Virus record (IMG/VR): IMGVR_UViG_3300027974_000205
Location: 1-20,099 of that record
Length of the DNA: 20,099 nt
Source: a virus
Direction: 5' to 3' (one strand)
Shown here: one piece after another, positions 1-6,737 of the stretch
How positions within the stretch are numbered: position 1 is the stretch's first letter
How the letters are laid out: every line of letters begins with the position of its first letter
The notes under the pieces: model-generated
Seen by the model: the letters and a program-made list of their open reading frames with translations, nothing else
Told to the model about the DNA's origin: nothing
Database searches by the model: none
Made by a program: the position numbers and the translations under genes

Positions 1-7
1 AAAAAAT

Positions 8-36
8 TTGACAAAATGCCCCGAATGGTCAACAAT
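8..36 (+). promoter_or_regulatory. Sigma-70-like promoter for the outer-membrane protein gene
   Basis: A perfect TTGACA (8-13), a 17-base spacer and a 4/6-match -10 AACAAT (31-36). The predicted transcription start falls about two bases before the ATG at 45, with eight bases between the -10 and the ATG, exactly as for the gene at 1817. No Shine-Dalgarno sequence is visible, so the mRNA would be nearly leaderless. The -10 is weak; an alternative TACTAT (36-41) is 22 bases from the -35, too far for a normal promoter. Confidence 0.45.
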
Positions 37-44
37 ACTATGCT

Positions 45-737
45 ATGAATAAACTATTCAAGATTGCACTATTAATTGCAACCCTAAATATCTCAGCTTT
101 TGCTGAAAGTAACACAATTACAGCCGCGATTGATGCGGGATACACCTCAAGCTACCTAGTAAACAACCTCGTTCAAGCAAAGGACGCTGCTGTTGCTGGA
201 GTAACACTCGGAAAGACCTATGCGGGAGTTGATTTCTCGCTTAAGGGTCAGTATCTTCCAATTGCCTCTGGCACAGACTCTAGCCATTGGGGCCTTGGGG
301 TTGGCAAGTCGTTCGAGGCTCTAAAAGAGCTAACCGTTCGCACAGATGCGGGAGTAACTCGTCACCAAACCGGGCAAGCCCTAATTCAAAACTACACAGA
401 AGTTAACGCTAGAGTTGCTCTTGAGAATAGTTTCTTTGTTCCTTATGTTAAGGCGATCTACAATGTTGAGCTAGACCAATCTGGCGCAACAGTTGGTATG
501 GAGAAGCGCTTTTCTCTATACGAATTCCACTTCGCCCCTGCTGTAGAGTATACTATGCTAACAGATGCTAAGACATACGCTGTTAAGCTTGCAATCTCTC
601 GTAACATCTGGAAGAACCTAGATGCGTTCACTGAAGTAGCTTATATCAAGAACGATTTTTCTACTAGCAAACACACTTTTGCGCTAAAGGAGTTCGATGG
701 CGCAGTTGGCACCGCTGGTCTTCGCTGGACCTTCTAA
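45..737 (+). CDS. Phage-encoded outer-membrane beta-barrel protein (porin-like)
   Basis: The 230-residue product starts with a clear Sec signal peptide: Lys at 3 and 6, a hydrophobic core at about 7-17, and an Ala-Phe-Ala cleavage site at 18-20. The mature part alternates polar and hydrophobic or aromatic residues as transmembrane beta strands do, and the chain ends in Thr-Phe, the C-terminal aromatic recognised by the BAM complex in Gram-negative outer-membrane proteins. It should be exported and inserted in the host outer membrane. Five of its six arginines use CGN codons, like the capsid gene and unlike neighbours that use AGA, which suggests strong expression or host origin. The gene has its own promoter and terminator. 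The barrel fold is well supported; the function (porin, receptor change, superinfection exclusion) is inference. Confidence 0.75.
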   Translation: MNKLFKIALLIATLNISAFAESNTITAAIDAGYTSSYLVNNLVQAKDAAVAGVTLGKTYAGVDFSLKGQYLPIASGTDSSHWGLGVGKSFEALKELTVRTDAGVTRHQTGQALIQNYTEVNARVALENSFFVPYVKAIYNVELDQSGATVGMEKRFSLYEFHFAPAVEYTMLTDAKTYAVKLAISRNIWKNLDAFTEVAYIKNDFSTSKHTFALKEFDGAVGTAGLRWTF

Positions 738-761
738 AAAACATATAAGTTCAGTAGTTCT

Positions 762-793
762 AATCCTCAAGTTGAAAAACTTGGGGATTTTTT
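762..793 (+). terminator. Rho-independent terminator after the outer-membrane protein gene
   Basis: A 12-base stem (762-773 with 778-789, one G-T pair) closes a GAAA tetraloop and runs into a T-rich tail to 793. It lies 25 bases after the stop codon of the outer-membrane protein gene. Its descending arm contains the TTGGGG that could serve as the -35 box of the next gene. Confidence 0.85.
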
Positions 794-810
794 ATTATTA
801 CATATATAAT
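781..810 (+). promoter_or_regulatory. Sigma-70-like promoter for the PhoH-like gene
   Basis: A perfect -10 TATAAT (805-810) lies five bases before the ATG at 816. A partial -35, TTGGGG (781-786), is 18 bases upstream and sits within the preceding terminator stem. Predicted transcription start is at or one base after the A of the ATG, so the message would be leaderless; no Shine-Dalgarno sequence is seen. Confidence 0.55.
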
Positions 811-815
811 AGCTA

Positions 816-1544
816 ATGTCAAAACAAGATAAGTCACCAAAGATTCTTCAGAGAGACAAGTTCAAAGAAGAAATAAAGATTAGAGACCTCAACTGGACAG
901 ACAAACAAAAAGAATTCATAAATATAGCTCTAGATAAGAACGTAAAAATGATGTTTATTAGCGGCCCCGCCGGCTCTTCTAAAACTTTACTAAGTATATA
1001 TTGCGCTCTTCACCTAATAAAGGAAAAGAAAGTTAGTGACATTATGTATATCCGATCTCCAGTAGAGAGCAGCGATAGCAAAATCGGTTTCCTACCAGGA
1101 GACGCTGATGAAAAGCTAAAGTACTACAACTTACCCTTTGCTGATAAGCTAGACGAACTACTATCTAAGCCATCTATAGAGTCTCTTAACAATCAAGGCA
1201 GACTTCAGAGTCATCCATTGTCATTTGTGCGCGGTATGAGTTGGAACTGCAAGGCTATTATTCTTGATGAGGCCCAAAACTGCACTCAAAAAGAAATAGT
1301 TACCCTAATGACAAGAGTAGGAGAGTTTAGCAAGTGCTTTATCTTAGCAGATCCTGATCAATCTGACTTGGCTCATGGTAAGTCTGGCGGATTTGAGAAG
1401 CTCCAAGCTGTTTTCGGGGAAGATGACAGCAAAGAAAAGGGAATCTACTCTTTCCACTTCACCGAAGAAGACATTAAGAGAAGCGATATAGTCAAATTTA
1501 TAGTTAAAAAACTAAAAAACTTTTCTCCAGCCTTGAGAGTATAA
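816..1544 (+). CDS. phoH: PhoH-like P-loop ATPase
   Basis: The 242-residue protein matches the single-domain PhoH ATPase family in length and motifs. A Walker A GPAGSSKT is at 50-57, the family signature GFLPGDxxEK at 91-100, a Walker B AIILDEAQN at 147-155, and a sensor-like ADPDQSD around 178-184. PhoH-like genes are common in phages of aquatic bacteria; the proteins bind ATP and are linked to RNA metabolism or phosphate starvation, but their role in infection is not settled. The gene is monocistronic in appearance: its own TATAAT promoter precedes it, a candidate terminator follows at 1555-1585, and its 3' end overlaps the convergent minus-strand gene by 33 bases. Family assignment is firm, function is not. 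Confidence 0.9.
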   Translation: MSKQDKSPKILQRDKFKEEIKIRDLNWTDKQKEFINIALDKNVKMMFISGPAGSSKTLLSIYCALHLIKEKKVSDIMYIRSPVESSDSKIGFLPGDADEKLKYYNLPFADKLDELLSKPSIESLNNQGRLQSHPLSFVRGMSWNCKAIILDEAQNCTQKEIVTLMTRVGEFSKCFILADPDQSDLAHGKSGGFEKLQAVFGEDDSKEKGIYSFHFTEEDIKRSDIVKFIVKKLKNFSPALRV

Positions 1545-1796
1545 GTATTTTGTTAAGGTAGCTGAAAATTTTCTTACCTTTTTTTCCGTTTTTTCAAAAA
1601 AGAAAGCATGAGTGAACTCTTCAATAGTAACAGCCAGCTCTCTTCTAGGGAGCAAAGATGGGTCAATAACAATCTTGGGGTTTTTAGACTCAGGATTGTC
1701 GCAAAGCCCTTCAGCAGCGAACTTATACTTAGGTTTAACCTTATCTACAGTATATTCGTAGCCTTCGTCTGTTTTGAATTTGAAACCTTTACGCAT
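1512..1796 (-). CDS. Small HExxH-like protein with Glu in place of the first His
   Basis: This is the only gene on the minus strand. I chose the ATG at 1796-1794 rather than the upstream in-frame ATG at 1874 because the extension would run across the start of the divergent zinc-ribbon gene and because a promoter sits just upstream of 1796. The 94-residue product has the layout of small phage proteins with an Ile-His-Glu-x-x-His metalloprotease-like helix followed by a charged stretch and a C-terminal Gly-Trp-Arg: here TIEEFTHAFFFEK (57-69), a helical segment, then QGWRKV near the end. The position normally held by the first zinc-binding His is Glu59; Glu60 and His63 remain. The substrate is unknown and the enzyme may be inactive. 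The 3' end overlaps phoH by 33 bases. Confidence 0.65.
   Translation of the reverse strand: MRKGFKFKTDEGYEYTVDKVKPKYKFAAEGLCDNPESKNPKIVIDPSLLPRRELAVTIEEFTHAFFFEKTEKKVRKFSATLTKYLYSQGWRKVF
1555..1585 (+). terminator. Candidate terminator for the PhoH-like gene
   Basis: AAGGTA (1555-1560) pairs with TACCTT (1575-1580), with a short inner GAA/TTC stem, followed by a run of seven T (1579-1585). It lies ten bases after the phoH stop and inside the coding sequence of the convergent minus-strand gene. The stem is imperfect and AT-rich, so this is moderate evidence. Confidence 0.4.
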
Positions 1797-1808
1797 ATTT
1801 CTTATAAT
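1780..1808 (+). promoter_or_regulatory. Near-consensus sigma-70-like promoter for the zinc-ribbon/packaging run
   Basis: TTGAAA (1780-1785), exactly 17 bases of spacer, then a perfect TATAAT (1803-1808). The ATG at 1817 follows after eight bases, so the leader would be about two bases. The -35 lies inside the coding sequence of the minus-strand gene. This promoter could drive the whole 1817-6720 run. Confidence 0.65.
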
Positions 1809-1834
1809 AATCAACCATGAAAACTTATTGTCAA
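1804..1834 (-). promoter_or_regulatory. Divergent minus-strand promoter for the HExxH-like gene
   Basis: Read on the minus strand, a perfect TTGACA (1834-1829) is followed, after 19 bases, by TATTAT (1809-1804; 5/6 match). The ATG at 1796 is seven bases further, so the transcript would have a leader of about one base. The -35 lies inside the zinc-ribbon gene, and the -10 occupies nearly the same bases as that gene's own -10. The spacer is longer than ideal; GATTAT with a 16-base spacer is an alternative. Confidence 0.45.
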
Positions 1835-2212
1835 AAATGCGGGACAGGAATAGATTACGCATACGAAAAACCAAATTTCTGTACTAAGTGTGGATTCAAT
1901 TTCTCGCCAGTCAAGTCTGCACTTGCAAAAACTATTCCCCCCAGACAAAAGATTATTACACCTTCTGAAGAGGAAACGGAAGATGTCGAGTCTTTGGAAA
2001 ATATTAAGAACATGTCTTGTTTAGATGTGGAGATCTCAGCATCGCCAGACCGTAAAACTAAATTTAAAGACATAATTGGCACAAGGTCAGATTCTCCAGC
2101 CCAAGAAGACCAAATTCAAGTTGGACCTGTAGATAAGAAAGAATTCTTAGAGTCGTTCAGGAAAGAAGCTGGATTCTATCCATCCAGAAACCAAAATGAT
2201 GAAGAAGAATAA
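1817..2212 (+). CDS. Zinc-ribbon protein of unknown function
   Basis: The 131-residue product opens with a compact zinc ribbon: two CxxC knuckles (Cys5/Cys8 and Cys22/Cys25) separated by 13 residues. The remaining ~100 residues are polar and acidic, with no recognised fold, and probably largely disordered. It is the first gene of a run whose next member is a sigma-like factor, and overlaps that gene by 17 bases, so translation is probably coupled. A zinc ribbon next to a sigma-like factor would suit a transcription or nucleic-acid-binding role, but that is inference from position. No Shine-Dalgarno sequence; the promoter at 1780-1808 places the transcript start almost on the ATG. Confidence 0.7.
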   Translation: MKTYCQKCGTGIDYAYEKPNFCTKCGFNFSPVKSALAKTIPPRQKIITPSEEETEDVESLENIKNMSCLDVEISASPDRKTKFKDIIGTRSDSPAQEDQIQVGPVDKKEFLESFRKEAGFYPSRNQNDEEE

Positions 2213-2879
2213 ATTAAAATTTGAAAAGAATTTAGATTTAATTAATACGGAAATCCTTAAAAGGAAAAATAAGTGGACCTTATCCGCTCTTAACTGGATC
2301 GATTTTGAAGACGTAGCTCAGATAGTAGTGTTCCATTTATTCAAAAAGTGGGATCTCTACGATCCTGCAAAACCAATGCTACCTTGGGTAAACAGAATCA
2401 TATCTAATCAAATAAAAAACATAATTAGAAATAATTATGGTAATTACGCTAGACCATGCTTAAAGTGCGCCGCTTCTTTAGGCGATTCTGGTTGTAAAAT
2501 ATATGGAGAGCAAAACTCAGATTGCCCCATGTACAAAAATTGGAAAAATACAAAAAAGAACGCTTACGATATAAAAATGGCAGTATCAATTGAAGATCAC
2601 CCAACAGAAATAAACAATAGATGCCAAGAATCTTTAGATATACAAAAAGCTACAGCAAATTTAAACATAGTAATGCAAAAGGTTCTTAAACCTATGGAGT
2701 GGCAAGTGTATGATTTGCTATATATTCAATTAAAAAGCGAAGAACAAGTTTGCAAAATCTTAAAACTAAAATTCGATAAGAATTCTAAAACAGGATACAA
2801 TAAACAGCTTAGAAACATTCAGAAATCTATAATAAAAAAAGCAAAACTTGTTATTAGAAACGGAGAAGTGGACCTATGA
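2196..2879 (+). CDS. Sigma-70-like RNA polymerase factor with a four-cysteine insert
   Basis: Residues ~36-82 of this 227-residue protein read as sigma-70 region 2: an acidic helix (DFEDVAQIVVFHLFKKW), the turn with Asp-Pro, then PWVNRIISNQIKNIIR, matching the core-binding and -10-recognition helices of ECF-type sigma factors. A cysteine-rich insert follows (Cys88, Cys91, Cys100, Cys110), likely a zinc site, and the C-terminal ~165-215 is a lysine-rich helical stretch that could be a region-4-like -35 reader. It probably redirects host RNA polymerase to phage promoters, possibly the GTGTAAT motifs in front of structural genes. ATGATG offers starts at 2196 and 2199. It overlaps the upstream gene by 17 bases and the downstream one by ATGA. 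All seven arginines are AGR. Confidence 0.7.
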   Translation: MMKKNKLKFEKNLDLINTEILKRKNKWTLSALNWIDFEDVAQIVVFHLFKKWDLYDPAKPMLPWVNRIISNQIKNIIRNNYGNYARPCLKCAASLGDSGCKIYGEQNSDCPMYKNWKNTKKNAYDIKMAVSIEDHPTEINNRCQESLDIQKATANLNIVMQKVLKPMEWQVYDLLYIQLKSEEQVCKILKLKFDKNSKTGYNKQLRNIQKSIIKKAKLVIRNGEVDL

Positions 2880-3967
2880 CCCAACCAATTTTAACAAAAG
2901 AACAAGAAGATTTAGTAATACAGCTCTGGAACGATAATAAGGATAACCCCCCAAGTCTTCAAGACCTTACTCAAAAAGTTTTTCCCGAAATCGCTAATGT
3001 TGATGGCAGAAGTGTTTATGGTAAAGCAGTAAAAGTTTTTTTAGCCTCTAGATCTTTAAATGTAAAAACTAAAAGCCAATACACCCCGAAAACCAGAGTA
3101 GACTTCTCTCAAGACCAGAAAGATTATATTTGTAATAATGCTTCTTTAATGTCTGCTGTAGAAATATCTAGGGAACTTTTTCAAAACTACTCTTTAAACA
3201 ACCTTTCTATAGAATCAAGAAGCGTTCAAGAATATTTAGATTCTTTGCCAAAGCAAGTTAACCCAGGAACGAGTCACGAAGAAGAAGAGACTCAAGGAGA
3301 CTATAAACCGCCTAAAAATATTGAGCGAGCTACAGTTAGAGTAAATAAGTATGTTCTTAATGGTTTAGATAAAGATAAAATCTCAGCCAAAAACAAAAAA
3401 GAATTAACATCTCTCATATCTTATTTGCATACCTACAGATTTTTGCATCAAATAGCAACATACGGAAAGCAGGGAGATAGGGATTTATTTGAGAGCAGTT
3501 TTATAAGATACACTTATGATAAATCAGACCTAACGCAAGAAGAAGTAGATCAATATATTGTTTTGGCCACTGAAGTTGTAATATCATCAAATATTCAAGC
3601 GGCAATTCAAACTCTTCAAGAGCAAATAGACATAGAGATAAGTTCTGGTAATAGAATCCCTATGCCTATTATAGAAGCAGTGACTTCTGCTCGTACAGAA
3701 TACAATCAATGCGTAAGTCGTCAGCAAAAACTTCTTAACGATCTAAAAGTAAAAAGAAGCGAAAGACTTTCTAGTCAAGTAAAAGATAACGCCTCGATTC
3801 TTAACCTTGTTCAGATGTGGAAAGACGAAGACACTAGAAAAGAAATGATAAAAATGGCAGATATGAGAAGAGAAGTCTTAAAGGGAGAGATTGGGCGCTT
3901 GTCATCTATGGACGATGTTAAAGCTAGAATTTTTGGTCTTACAGAAGAGGAGGTTTTAGATGGTTAA
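2876..3967 (+). CDS. Candidate small terminase subunit or packaging DNA-binding protein
   Basis: I do not recognise a named family in this 363-residue protein. The N-terminal third holds two similar helical segments (~5-60 and ~76-125), each beginning with a Thr/Ser-x-(Glu/Asp)-Gln-(Glu/Lys)-Asp helix and ending in an Arg-Ser-Val helix, as in repeated helix-turn-helix modules. After an acidic linker (~133-145) comes a long helical region with coiled-coil character (~225-330). DNA-binding N-terminus plus helical oligomerisation region, two genes upstream of the large terminase, is what a small terminase would look like, though at this length it would be large. It overlaps the sigma gene by four bases (ATGA) and the next gene by eight; GGAG upstream is a plausible ribosome-binding site. 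Confidence 0.45.
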   Translation: MTQPILTKEQEDLVIQLWNDNKDNPPSLQDLTQKVFPEIANVDGRSVYGKAVKVFLASRSLNVKTKSQYTPKTRVDFSQDQKDYICNNASLMSAVEISRELFQNYSLNNLSIESRSVQEYLDSLPKQVNPGTSHEEEETQGDYKPPKNIERATVRVNKYVLNGLDKDKISAKNKKELTSLISYLHTYRFLHQIATYGKQGDRDLFESSFIRYTYDKSDLTQEEVDQYIVLATEVVISSNIQAAIQTLQEQIDIEISSGNRIPMPIIEAVTSARTEYNQCVSRQQKLLNDLKVKRSERLSSQVKDNASILNLVQMWKDEDTRKEMIKMADMRREVLKGEIGRLSSMDDVKARIFGLTEEEVLDG

Positions 3968-4880
3968 ATGTAAAATTTGCAATGTAGAGTTCGAAACAGA
4001 TAAATCTTTTCATGGGCATCTTAAGTCTCATCAATTGAGAATGGTAGAGTACTACCAAACTCATGAACCAAGACACGACCTGCTCACTGGAGAATTAATA
4101 AACTTTAAAAACAAAGACTATTACTTCTCTAACGATTTCAATAATAAAAACTCCATGAAAAAATGGCTTAGCCAGCAAACCGCTGAGGGCCAGAAAGAAT
4201 ATTTAAAAAAACTCCTCTCTCAAAGAAAACAAAAACACAACTTAATTTATGCACCTACTGAAGTCGAGCTTAGATCTATTACTAGCCCGCCCGTTCCTTA
4301 TTATCATAAGCTTTTTTTGGATTACTATGACATTTGCAATTCTTTGGGCTATAAAATCAAATACGCATACCCAAAAGAAGCGCTAAAATATAAAATTAAA
4401 GACGGTTTTAGTATTTATATTGATACAAGAGAGCAGATGCCTCTAGTTATTGATTATCCCACCGAAATCAAGGGTTTAAAATTTGGAGACTACGCTATCA
4501 ATGACCCGAATAACAAATGCTATATAGAAAGAAAGTCTATCTCTGATTTTATTGGCACAATGAGCGGCGGATACGAGAGATTCTGTAGAGAGATAGAGCG
4601 CTCCATAGCAGCAGAGGCTAATCTAATTGTACTAATAGAGCGACCACTACAAGAGTGTTTGAGTTTTCAACATTTAGATTATGTATCTAAGAAAATTAAA
4701 GTTACTCCAGAGTTCGTTTTCTTTAATGTAAGAGAACTAATACAAAAATACACCAATGTTCAGTTTTTATTCGTAGACGGCAGAGAAGAGTGCGTAAGAG
4801 TAATGAAAAGAATATTCTTTAGCAATGGAGAATATAAAAAATACGACTTACAATTAATGTACGACTTAAAGCTGTTATAA
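3960..4880 (+). CDS. C2H2 zinc finger fused to an ERCC4-type nuclease
   Basis: The first 24 residues are a classical C2H2 zinc finger (Cys4, Cys7, His20, His24; spacing C-x2-C-x12-H-x3-H). A basic linker region follows, and residues ~150-280 carry the ERCC4/XPF nuclease signature: IDTRE (154-158), GDY (176-178), ERK (190-192) and Asp196, the metal-binding and catalytic set of this fold. ERCC4 enzymes cut branched or flap DNA; the finger may give DNA or protein targeting. Its place directly between the candidate small terminase and the large terminase suggests processing of branched or concatemeric DNA before packaging, but a homing-type or recombination role is also possible. A strong GAGGAGG ribosome-binding site lies inside the end of the upstream gene, which it overlaps by eight bases. 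Confidence 0.8.
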   Translation: MVKCKICNVEFETDKSFHGHLKSHQLRMVEYYQTHEPRHDLLTGELINFKNKDYYFSNDFNNKNSMKKWLSQQTAEGQKEYLKKLLSQRKQKHNLIYAPTEVELRSITSPPVPYYHKLFLDYYDICNSLGYKIKYAYPKEALKYKIKDGFSIYIDTREQMPLVIDYPTEIKGLKFGDYAINDPNNKCYIERKSISDFIGTMSGGYERFCREIERSIAAEANLIVLIERPLQECLSFQHLDYVSKKIKVTPEFVFFNVRELIQKYTNVQFLFVDGREECVRVMKRIFFSNGEYKKYDLQLMYDLKLL

Positions 4881-4881
4881 T

Positions 4882-6720
4882 ATGTGGCACGAAACACCTA
4901 AATATAAAAAGAAGATTGAAAATTATAACGAAGTTTTTAGTCTGTTAGAAGGCGAGCTTGAAGATAGAGAGGCTAAGATTACTTTGTGCAAATTTTTGCG
5001 ACAAAATCTTTATTTAACAACTTATCTATTAACTGGGATAAAACTCTCTGCTTATCAGGAAATCACTCTTAAAGGAATGTTTAATAGAAACTTTTCTATG
5101 TGCGTGTGGGGTCGTGGTTGCGGTAAGTCGTTCATTGCTAGTGTGTATTGTGTGCTACAGTGCATCTTTGAACCAAATACGAAGATTCTTATAGCAGGCC
5201 CAACATTTCGTACAGCTAGAGCTATATTTAATAGCATAGAGAAGATGTCTGAAACTAGAGGCGCAGAGTTATTGCTGCAAGCTTTTGGCGCTAAGAGCAA
5301 AAGAAACGATCTTTACGAATGGGATATTAATGGCGGCTCGATTAGGGCTATTCCTTTAAGCGGCGAAAAGATTCGTGGTTTTCGCGCGAATATTCTAGTT
5401 CTTGACGAGTTCATGCTTTTGCCCGAAGAGATTATTAAAAATGTATTGATGCCATTCCTTGTTGCCCCGCAAGACATGAAGAGACGTATTGATATTCGTG
5501 AAATGGAAGACCTGCTAATCAAAGAAGGCAAAATGAAAGAGGAAGATAGAATGGTGTTTGTAAATAACTCGAAAATGATAGCTCTTTCTTCCGCTAGTTA
5601 TACTTTCGAAAATCTTTATAAAACTTACCAAGAATGGGTTAGCAAAATTACATCTCCAGAGAATGCAGAGTCTACTTATTTTGTTTCGCAATTAGGTTAC
5701 GAAGCTTTACCAGCAGAAATGATAGATAAAACTATTATTGAAGAGGCCCAAAGTGGCGGGACTTCTCATTCTGCATTTCTTAGAGAGTACTGCGCTCAGT
5801 TCACAGATGGATCAGACAGTTACTTTAGCGCAAAGAAGATGGAAGAATGTACTCTTAAAGATGAGTACCCGCACACTCTGATTAGAGGATCTTCTGGAAA
5901 AAGATATGTTGTAGGAATTGACCCTAACATGAGCGATAGTCCAAATGCAGACTATTTTGCTATGGCGGTACTAGAGATAGACGACGATACTGGAGTAGGA
6001 GTGCTTGTTCATACTTACGCTGGCTTAGGAAATTTAAATAACCATGTTAAATACTTTGCTTACTTGATGTCTAGCTTTAATGTTGTTTTAGTTATTTGTG
6101 ACAATGCTGGAGCAGACATATTCTTAGATACTTGCAACGAATCTGATGTCTTTAAATCTAATAAATTAAAAATTAGAGCCTTTGATTTTAATTCTGATTT
6201 AGATGGTTCAGAGTACGAGGCAGAAGCTCGAAATGCCAAATCCCAATACAATCAAACAGAGGGAAAAATAGCTTTTAGCCAAGTCTTCTCTTCTGGATTC
6301 ATTAGAAAGGGCAACGAATATCTGCAAGCTTGTATCGACTATAAGAAAGTTTTATTCGCTTCTAGGACTTGCTCTAACGATAAGTTTTTTAGCCAAGTTA
6401 TAGACTCTCATTTGCCAAGAGAATTAATATTTAATGGCGACAAGCAGGAATGGACCAACCTTGATTTTATTGAGAGCCAAGACGATTATATATATCAAAC
6501 AAAAAAACAATGCGCTCTAGTAGAATACACAACAAGTTCTAGAGGAATGCAAAATTTTGATTTGCCTCAGCACCTTAAGCGAGGATCTTCAGCAACAAGA
6601 GCTAGAAAAGATAACTATTCTGCATTTATGTTGGCTAACTGGGGATTGAAATCTTATAATGAAATAATGAAGCAAAATACTGAAAATAATACATTTACAT
6701 TTACTCCAGTAATGTTTTAG
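4882..6720 (+). CDS. terL: Large terminase subunit (T4 gp17-like packaging ATPase/nuclease)
   Basis: The 612-residue protein has the two-domain plan of large terminases. In the N-terminal ATPase, a Walker A WGRGCGKS is at 76-83, an AGPTF segment near 105-109, and a Walker B ILVLDE at 171-176. In the C-terminal RNase H-like nuclease, the expected acidic residues are in VVGIDPNM (Asp347), VVLVICDNAG (Asp407) and DNYSAF (Asp577). It translocates DNA through the portal into the prohead and cuts the concatemer. The length matches T4-type TerL. The gene begins one base after the nuclease stop codon, with no Shine-Dalgarno sequence, so it is probably translated by coupling. TATAAT just before the ATG overlaps the upstream stop and has no -35 partner. 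Confidence 0.93.
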   Translation: MWHETPKYKKKIENYNEVFSLLEGELEDREAKITLCKFLRQNLYLTTYLLTGIKLSAYQEITLKGMFNRNFSMCVWGRGCGKSFIASVYCVLQCIFEPNTKILIAGPTFRTARAIFNSIEKMSETRGAELLLQAFGAKSKRNDLYEWDINGGSIRAIPLSGEKIRGFRANILVLDEFMLLPEEIIKNVLMPFLVAPQDMKRRIDIREMEDLLIKEGKMKEEDRMVFVNNSKMIALSSASYTFENLYKTYQEWVSKITSPENAESTYFVSQLGYEALPAEMIDKTIIEEAQSGGTSHSAFLREYCAQFTDGSDSYFSAKKMEECTLKDEYPHTLIRGSSGKRYVVGIDPNMSDSPNADYFAMAVLEIDDDTGVGVLVHTYAGLGNLNNHVKYFAYLMSSFNVVLVICDNAGADIFLDTCNESDVFKSNKLKIRAFDFNSDLDGSEYEAEARNAKSQYNQTEGKIAFSQVFSSGFIRKGNEYLQACIDYKKVLFASRTCSNDKFFSQVIDSHLPRELIFNGDKQEWTNLDFIESQDDYIYQTKKQCALVEYTTSSRGMQNFDLPQHLKRGSSATRARKDNYSAFMLANWGLKSYNEIMKQNTENNTFTFTPVMF

Positions 6721-6726
6721 TGTAAT
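6720..6726 (+). promoter_or_regulatory. GTGTAAT motif upstream of the first fibre gene (possible late promoter)
   Basis: GTGTAAT begins at the last base of the terL stop codon, 11 bases before the fibre ATG at 6738. No -35 partner is visible. The same heptamer precedes genes at 9554, 13591 and 16952. A small hairpin (6725-6729 with 6733-6737, loop ATT) lies between the motif and the ATG and could affect initiation. Confidence 0.35.
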
Positions 6727-6737
6727 CCCATTGGGGT

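Noticed and set aside
1608-1820. Plus-strand 70-codon open frame opposite the HExxH-like gene
   Set aside because: Its product looks random, while the minus-strand frame has a recognisable motif layout, a promoter and a sensible start.
1855-2082. Minus-strand 75-codon open frame opposite the zinc-ribbon gene
   Set aside because: The + strand frame has a paired CxxC zinc ribbon and a near-consensus promoter; the minus frame shows no motif.
4876-4881. TATAAT directly before the terL ATG as a promoter
   Set aside because: It overlaps the upstream stop codon, touches the ATG, and has no -35 partner at usual spacing. Translational coupling explains the start better.
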